A DNA stretch of 36,906 nucleotides from an uncultured delta proteobacterium. GTDB lineage: Bacteria > Desulfobacterota > Syntrophia > Syntrophales > UBA8958. Position 1 is the stretch's first letter. Every line of letters begins with the position of its first letter. Position numbers and translations under genes: made by a program. Of the stretch, positions 33,246 to 36,906 are shown in pieces. The notes below the pieces were generated by a model, which was not told where the DNA came from, ran no database searches, and saw only the letters and a program-made list of their open reading frames with translations. The DNA lies in assembly GCA_903885795.1 (NCBI GenBank), contig CAISJV010000083.1, positions 1-36,906 on the forward strand, given 5' to 3'.

Positions 33246-33629
33246 CTAAGCACGAAAGTAGTCTCGAACCTTTGCCGTAATCTGGCGATCAATCATCTTG
33301 TCAACTGTTTCAATTTCAACGATGCGTTCCTTGAGTTCTTTTCTCTCAATGCGTTTTTTGAGCTCGCCCTTTGCCTCGCCAGGACCAAAAATCAGGATGG
33401 ATTTTGCATCACCAATAAACGCGATCACGTCATCATAGTAAATGTTCAGATGGTTATTAAATTGCCGGTCCCTCACGTCCTCAGCCTGACCATGTTCTGA
33501 TGAACCGCCCGAAAACCGTACATGTTTCTCCATGTTCGATTCTATGATTTTTGTTTCTTCTCCCTTATCTGTGACAATCACAATCACAGCCTTCCTGTGG
33601 TCAATCCACAAACCAATTTCTCTTTTCAT
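33246..33629 (-). CDS. Small eRF1-domain-like protein
   Basis: A 127-aa cytosolic protein. GLWIDHRKAVIVIVTDKGEE (about residues 5-24) followed by a charged loop, IYYDDVIAFIGDAKSILIFGPGEAK (about 66-90) and a C-terminal helix with KVRDYF resemble the bacterial/archaeal eRF1-like (baeRF) domain proteins of unknown role. This is a resemblance in layout, not a firm call. ATG 33629 is preferred over longer frames because MKREIGLWIDHRKA is the usual N-terminus and AGAGAG precedes it. It sits inside the small-protein stress cassette. Confidence 0.55.
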   Translation of the reverse strand: MKREIGLWIDHRKAVIVIVTDKGEETKIIESNMEKHVRFSGGSSEHGQAEDVRDRQFNNHLNIYYDDVIAFIGDAKSILIFGPGEAKGELKKRIERKELKERIVEIETVDKMIDRQITAKVRDYFRA

Positions 33630-33743
33630 AAGGCTCTCTTTCTCCATATTTGGATGAATGGTCTCAACACCTCGTTTGACGTCGCCGAGGATTGCGCAAA
33701 GCTGAAGCAAAAGTTATTCTGGCCTATCTATTTGCCAAGGCTA

Positions 33744-33884
33744 TTACTTCTTGATGTCTTCTACTGCCTTATCGACTTTCTTGCCGGCTCGTTCCATCGG
33801 ACCCTCTTTGTTGCAGCCCCATAGCCCCACCATCATAACGATAATCATTAATGCAGTGGTGATACCTTGTCCAAATTTCTTCAT
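33744..33884 (-). CDS. 46-aa lipoprotein, entericidin-like layout
   Basis: A short gene missed by usual length cut-offs. AAGGA precedes ATG 33884, and the product has a basic start (MKKFGQG), a hydrophobic segment (ALMIIVMMVGLWGC) with a lipobox-like LWGC, then a charged tail ending VDKAVEDIKK. This resembles entericidin-type tiny lipoproteins linked to envelope stress. Same strand as its neighbours, 27 bp after the HhH gene. Confidence 0.75.
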   Translation of the reverse strand: MKKFGQGITTALMIIVMMVGLWGCNKEGPMERAGKKVDKAVEDIKK

Positions 33885-33911
33885 TGGAATCCTTCTTTAC
33901 AATCTGAGGTC

Positions 33912-34139
33912 TTACCTCGACCATGTGTGCCGACTTTTTTCAGTGTCTCCCGTCATCTTCCTGGCTTGGGTTACGATAGATCGTAACTTTTGCGGGTTCA
34001 TTCCCGCTATTCTCTCTAACCCTTTTATTTCTGCAGCAGCAACCTTGGCAATTGTGTCATAGCTAGATTCGACTAAGCGCCGTGATAGGACTTCCCCTAT
34101 CCCTTTGAGTTCTTGCAGCTCTTTCATTTGTTTCTTCAT
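33912..34139 (-). CDS. Small helix-hairpin-helix protein
   Basis: A 75-aa protein built around two HhH-type motifs: LQELKGIGEVLSRRLVESSY (about 8-27) and IKGLERIAGMNPQKLRSIV (about 38-56). They resemble the DNA-binding HhH pairs of RuvA/DUF4332 proteins. It has no enzymatic domain; it may bind DNA non-specifically. GGAGG lies before ATG 34139. Confidence 0.8.
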   Translation of the reverse strand: MKKQMKELQELKGIGEVLSRRLVESSYDTIAKVAAAEIKGLERIAGMNPQKLRSIVTQARKMTGDTEKSRHTWSR

Positions 34140-34330
34140 AGTATCCTCCCCAAAATTTTCATTAGTGCGCTACCCCTTCATACCACCTCTTGGCAACGCA
34201 TGCGCAATCTAAGCCTCTCATTGACGCTGAGGGCGGGGAGGATCTTAATCTGGGGCTGCTTTTGAAGACTCCCTCCCATTTTACACCTCCGAAGCTCCAA
34301 AAAATATTTTTCGGCAAAAGATTCTCTCTT
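34140..34330. other. 191-bp gap without a clear gene
   Basis: I see no supported gene, hairpin or repeat here beyond the ribosome site of the HhH gene at its left edge. Confidence 0.4.
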
Positions 34331-34480
34331 CTAAACAGGCCTTCGCCCCTGAATGACGTTGACCAGCACCATGATAATGGCAACAACCAGCAAGATGTGA
34401 ATAAAATAACCCATCGTATAGCCAGTCACTAGTCCCAGCGCCCATAGAATCATCAATACTACAGCAATCGTCCACAACAT
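34331..34480 (-). CDS. 49-aa lmo0937-type membrane protein
   Basis: A very short gene with GGAGG before ATG 34480. The product has two hydrophobic helices (MLWTIAVVLMILWALGLV and IHILLVVAIIMVLVNVI) separated by TGYTMGYF and ending QGRRPV. This is the layout of the widely distributed lmo0937-family small membrane proteins of unknown function, often near BON/CsbD stress genes. Confidence 0.85.
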   Translation of the reverse strand: MLWTIAVVLMILWALGLVTGYTMGYFIHILLVVAIIMVLVNVIQGRRPV

Positions 34481-34505
34481 GTTATCCTCCTGTTTTGTTA
34501 CTTGA

Positions 34506-34551
34506 TTCCCACTGCCGGCTATCGCATCACTATGCTATCCGGCAGCGGGAA
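34506..34551 (-). terminator. Strong hairpin downstream of the BON gene
   Basis: TTCCCACTGCCGG (34506-34518) pairs with CCGGCAGCGGGAA (34539-34551): 13 positions, one mismatch, 20-base loop. It lies 27 bp past the BON-protein stop and just ahead of the lmo0937-type gene. There is no T-run, so it may be a factor-dependent terminator or an RNA-stabilising structure. Confidence 0.6.
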
Positions 34552-34577
34552 TACAGTCTCTTGCTTTCGATCTCGGA

Positions 34578-35333
34578 CTACTCGATGGCCATCTTGTTCT
34601 TTACACTCTTCACGCCATTTACGTCGTTGGCGAATTTGGTGGCCAGGTTCTTTTCCGCTGCGTTGCTAGCCTTGCCGCTCAATGTAACAACACCATTTTT
34701 CGTGGTGACCGAAGTATTGATGGCACTAGTCGAGCGGTGATAAAGCAAAGTCATCTTGACGAGTGAAGTGATGGAAGCGTCATCAATCTTTTCGCCTGTT
34801 GTTTGCTTCTTCTTCAAGGTCTTGACCACGGTTATCTCATTATTTACGTCTTTAACCCCCTCGACATCTTTGGCGTATTCGGTCGTCAGATCCTTTTGTG
34901 CCTGGCTGTTTGCTTCGCCTCGCAGGGTGACGATTCCGTCCGTAGTGTTAACCTCTGTCAGGCCACTCACGTTTCGATGATACAGGAGCATGCTTTTTAC
35001 TTTCGTGCTGAGCCATGCATCCGAGCTTGCCGTAGGGGCATCCCCTTTGACTTCCAGTTTGTTTTCCACACTCTTAACCCCTGGCAAACTCGCCACGGTC
35101 TCCTGCGCCAATGCTTTGTGTGATTCTTCGGAGACGGTTCCCATTAAGGTAACAACACCCTCCTTGGACTGGATTTTAATATCATCACTCTTGAGGTAGG
35201 TCTTGAACACGTAAGTCTGCTTGGCAGATGATTCGATGCGGCTGTCTATTTTCGACGCGTGCACAGGCACGCTGAGGACCAGAAGAGCAACCGCTGCAAC
35301 CATCATTACGACTAATCTATACGTCTTTTTCAT
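34578..35333 (-). CDS. Periplasmic protein with three BON domains
   Basis: A 251-aa exported protein. A signal peptide (MKKTYRLVVMMVAAVALLVL, cleavage after VHA near residue 27) is followed by three BON modules at about 30-97, 103-170 and 185-250. Each shows the family pattern of a helix, then a strand like GVVTLMGTV, GIVTLRGEA or GVVTLSGKA, then a helix and GV(K/S)xVxN. BON domains bind phospholipid membranes, as in OsmY and BamE-like proteins, and are induced by osmotic and envelope stress. ATG 35333 has GGAGA upstream; the frame is open further upstream without a signal-peptide-like start. Confidence 0.92.
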   Translation of the reverse strand: MKKTYRLVVMMVAAVALLVLSVPVHASKIDSRIESSAKQTYVFKTYLKSDDIKIQSKEGVVTLMGTVSEESHKALAQETVASLPGVKSVENKLEVKGDAPTASSDAWLSTKVKSMLLYHRNVSGLTEVNTTDGIVTLRGEANSQAQKDLTTEYAKDVEGVKDVNNEITVVKTLKKKQTTGEKIDDASITSLVKMTLLYHRSTSAINTSVTTKNGVVTLSGKASNAAEKNLATKFANDVNGVKSVKNKMAIE

Positions 35334-35358
35334 TTTGTTCTTTCTCCCATTATTGTTG

Positions 35359-35445
35359 TTATCTTCGTCTAGTCCAATAGTAACCGCCGCCACCGCCGAA
35401 CAATAGGAACAATACGACGATGAGAATGATCGTTTCCGTACTCAT
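35359..35445 (-). CDS. 28-aa glycine-rich membrane peptide
   Basis: An extremely short but well-supported gene: GGGAGGAAATTACC precedes ATG 35445. The product is one hydrophobic helix (ETIILIVVLFLLF), five glycines, then YYWTRRR. This layout is shared with small YdgA/DUF3309-like peptides in proteobacterial stress clusters; assignment to a named family is not certain. It lies 25 bp ahead of the BON gene on the same strand. Confidence 0.7.
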   Translation of the reverse strand: MSTETIILIVVLFLLFGGGGGYYWTRRR

Positions 35446-35575
35446 GGTAATTTCCTCCCTTTACTTTGTCGAACATCTGTATCAGTTACGAACTCTTCCG
35501 TTGATTGTGCCGTTCGTCTTGTCGATGATCTCACCCGTTGCTTGCTTTCCTAAGGTACTTGATAAACCGCTCTCA

Positions 35576-35755
35576 CTACTTTCCCCAAACCTTCTTGATC
35601 TGACCGATCTTTTCCTGTACTTGACCAGCGAGCTTTTCACCAATGCCTTCAGCTTCCAACTCAGGATTATCGACGAGTATACCTGCGACCTCCTTGACCT
35701 TCCCCTTTACTTCGTGATACGTTCCTTCCGCCTTGTCTCTAATGCCTGATTTCAT
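35576..35755 (-). CDS. csbD: CsbD-family stress protein
   Basis: A 59-aa hydrophilic helical protein (MKSGIRDKAEGTYHEVKGK start, EKIGQIKKVWGK end) of the CsbD family, classically induced by general stress. Function beyond stress association is unknown. AAGGAGGAATACC gives an ideal ribosome site before ATG 35755. A broken second copy of its 3' end lies at 32767-32872, showing that csbD sequence has been duplicated or rearranged in this cassette. Confidence 0.92.
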   Translation of the reverse strand: MKSGIRDKAEGTYHEVKGKVKEVAGILVDNPELEAEGIGEKLAGQVQEKIGQIKKVWGK

Positions 35756-35767
35756 GGTATTCCTCCT

Positions 35768-35899
35768 TTAGGATTTCGATTTGACTGCTGGGTGGTATCC
35801 CTTCTGCATTCTTATGGAACCGGACAGCGAAGCAATCGTCTGTGACAACTTCATTAGCTTCTCAGAAAGGACCCTCATTCGTATGATGACCAAGATCAT
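35768..35899 (-). CDS. Possible 43-aa ORF upstream of csbD
   Basis: ATG 35899 opens 43 codons (MILVIIRMRVLSEKLMKLS start, ending HPAVKSKS). The TAA overlaps the csbD ribosome site, an arrangement that would allow coupling. No ribosome site is visible for ATG 35899 itself or the internal ATG at 35878. It could be a leader peptide or chance. Confidence 0.3.
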   Translation of the reverse strand: MILVIIRMRVLSEKLMKLSQTIASLSGSIRMQKGYHPAVKSKS

Positions 35900-36084
35900 A
35901 TAGCCAGCACTGCAAGTGGCTTGCCAATAGCCTAAGGAAAGTCAGAAGTATGTATTCATCCTTTAATAACAATAGATTACATTAATGAAAGGAAACAGCA
36001 GAAAAGTAAGAAATGCTTCGTTTGACCTCAATATTTGGTGGAACCTCAACATATCGAGGGATAAGTTGATCCCGCCTTTCACCC
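35900..36084. other. 185-bp gap before the PAP2 gene
   Basis: AT-rich sequence with no supported gene. A promoter for the csbD-BON group is expected here or in 35768-35899, but I cannot point to a convincing -35/-10 pair. Confidence 0.3.
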
Positions 36085-36906
36085 CTATCCTGAGTGATCG
36101 CGGTAACGGCGTAGCGTGTCAACGGCGGTAATGCAGAGCACCAGCCAAGCAAGGCCGGCTGCAGTGGCCCCCAGCACATCACTCAGATAATGAGCACTCA
36201 AGTACATGCGGCTGAAGCCTACCAACAGTATCATCACCATTACGCTAATAACCGTCAGTACCCGCCAACGCCAACTCTTAAGAGCTATGACTGCAAAAAC
36301 GGCAAGCACACCGTACAGAAGCGTGGCAGCCATTGTGTGCCCGCTCGGAAAACTGTAACCTTGAAAGATCATCATGGAATCATTGAAGCTGGGACGGCTG
36401 CGATGAAAGGCAATTTTCAATATAATGGCCATAACCATTCCTCCAGGAACGACAAGCACCAAGGCCAGTAAACGATACCAGCATCGCTTCCACCACAAGA
36501 TGATAGCAGTGAGCACCGACACGCCTGCGACCCAGTAGCCGGAACCGAGATCAGTTATGAGTTGCATCAAAGTGGACATTCCGGGAGTTGTGCGCTCATG
36601 GAGCCATTCCACAATATTCTTGTCTATGAAGATGATCGGGTCTCCATTCACTACATCTTCCGCAATACCGCCAAAAAGCCAGGATATTGCAATGAGGAAC
36701 AAAAGACCAGTCGTCAAATGAATTCCCAGATAGCCTTGGGGAGAGAGACGATCCATGAGAAATTCCACTGGGGGAGCAAATCGTCGGCAAATGGCCAACA
36801 CACGTGGGTGATATGCTACAGCCCGGAAGTACCTCTTGACATCTGCTTCATGCCGCACCAGCCAGCGCCAAAGCCAGCTCAATGCGATTATGAGCAGAAA
36901 CGCGGA
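36085..36906 (-). CDS. PAP2 phosphatase, N-terminus cut by the window end
   Basis: The frame stays open to the window edge (reading SAFLLIIAL before SWLWRWL), so the true start lies outside. The visible part of about 273 residues is an integral-membrane PAP2 phosphatase with all motifs: KIAFHRSRP, FPSGH and SRMYLSAHYLSD. The residues entering from outside are a hydrophobic helix followed by a basic linker, the pattern of proteins in which a DedA-like domain precedes the PAP2 domain. If so it is a DedA-PAP2 fusion, possibly linking lipid-carrier flipping with dephosphorylation. A start at TTG 36882 would make it a stand-alone PAP2 protein, which seems less likely. Confidence 0.82.
   Translation of the reverse strand, partial: SAFLLIIALSWLWRWLVRHEADVKRYFRAVAYHPRVLAICRRFAPPVEFLMDRLSPQGYLGIHLTTGLLFLIAISWLFGGIAEDVVNGDPIIFIDKNIVEWLHERTTPGMSTLMQLITDLGSGYWVAGVSVLTAIILWWKRCWYRLLALVLVVPGGMVMAIILKIAFHRSRPSFNDSMMIFQGYSFPSGHTMAATLLYGVLAVFAVIALKSWRWRVLTVISVMVMILLVGFSRMYLSAHYLSDVLGATAAGLAWLVLCITAVDTLRRYRDHSG

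Noticed and set aside
35480-35575. Protein-like tail (reading SGLSSTLGKQATGEII to RVRN) between the 28-aa peptide and csbD
   Set aside because: No start codon or ribosome site in frame; it overlaps the csbD end and may be chance.
1-36906. CRISPR arrays, tRNA or rRNA genes
   Set aside because: No regularly spaced repeats, cloverleaf-like segments or rRNA-like sequence were recognised by reading; a tRNA/CRISPR scan was not possible here.

Overview
The window looks like a chromosomal segment of a Gram-negative anaerobe, most likely a Desulfobacterota/Syntrophales-type (former deltaproteobacterial) organism. The evidence is the LPS-export pair lptF/lptG, a heptosyltransferase-type glycosyltransferase, a phosphotransbutyrylase/butyrate kinase operon, a three-subunit molybdenum hydroxylase, and a run of small stress proteins. 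No organism-specific marker (rRNA, tRNA) is present, so this placement is inference.

Layout. (1) 1-8000: a minus-strand operon read from 7968 down to 124. Its order is a degenerate SpoIIAB-like ATPase fused to a GNAT-like region, a HisC-type aminotransferase, an MFS transporter, a GNAT acetyltransferase split by a frameshift, a GT9 and a GT39 glycosyltransferase. Start/stop overlaps suggest translational coupling. The ATPase fusion and the GNAT protein appear to share an unrecognised C-terminal domain. (2) 8151-16960: a molybdenum-hydroxylase locus. A MobA/MocA-like nucleotidyltransferase and XdhC (minus strand) flank a decayed IS4-type element. Divergent from xdhC are the large, 2Fe-2S and FAD subunits, followed by a cupin, a cyclophilin and an old-yellow-enzyme oxidoreductase. 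(3) 16979-20958: minus-strand envelope genes (SbmA/BacA/YddA-like ABC exporter, PAP2 phosphatase, second GT39). (4) 21496-24884: two tandem phosphate acyltransferases, butyrate kinase and a small lipoprotein. (5) 24897-29554: a secreted adenosine-deaminase-like enzyme (minus), then an enoyl-CoA isomerase-like protein with lptF and lptG (plus). (6) 29779-36906: a visibly more AT-rich, almost entirely minus-strand accessory stretch. It holds an FAD amine-oxidase-like enzyme, a PAS/Cys-motif protein, a PRC-barrel protein, a truncated phasin-like gene joined to a csbD remnant, an eRF1-like small protein, a tiny lipoprotein, an HhH protein, a 49-aa membrane protein, a three-BON-domain periplasmic protein, a 28-aa glycine-rich membrane peptide, an intact CsbD, and a PAP2 protein cut by the window end. 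Several of these genes are too short for ordinary ORF calling but have strong Shine-Dalgarno sites.

How the parts fit. The window mixes envelope building (GT9, two GT39, LptFG, PAP2, ABC exporter), acyl-CoA energy metabolism (Ptb/Buk, enoyl-CoA isomerase), a molybdenum hydroxylase with its cofactor-insertion partners, and an envelope/osmotic-stress cassette of very small proteins. Non-coding structure includes a ~97-bp dispersed repeat upstream of two unrelated minus-strand genes (20970-21067 and 26451-26548), REP-like palindromes, and an 18-bp motif shared by two gene 3' ends (9975-9992 and 21136-21153). The best candidates for something undescribed are the ATPase-GNAT/HisC/MFS/GNAT operon with its shared C-terminal domain, the small-protein stress cassette, and the ~97-bp repeat.
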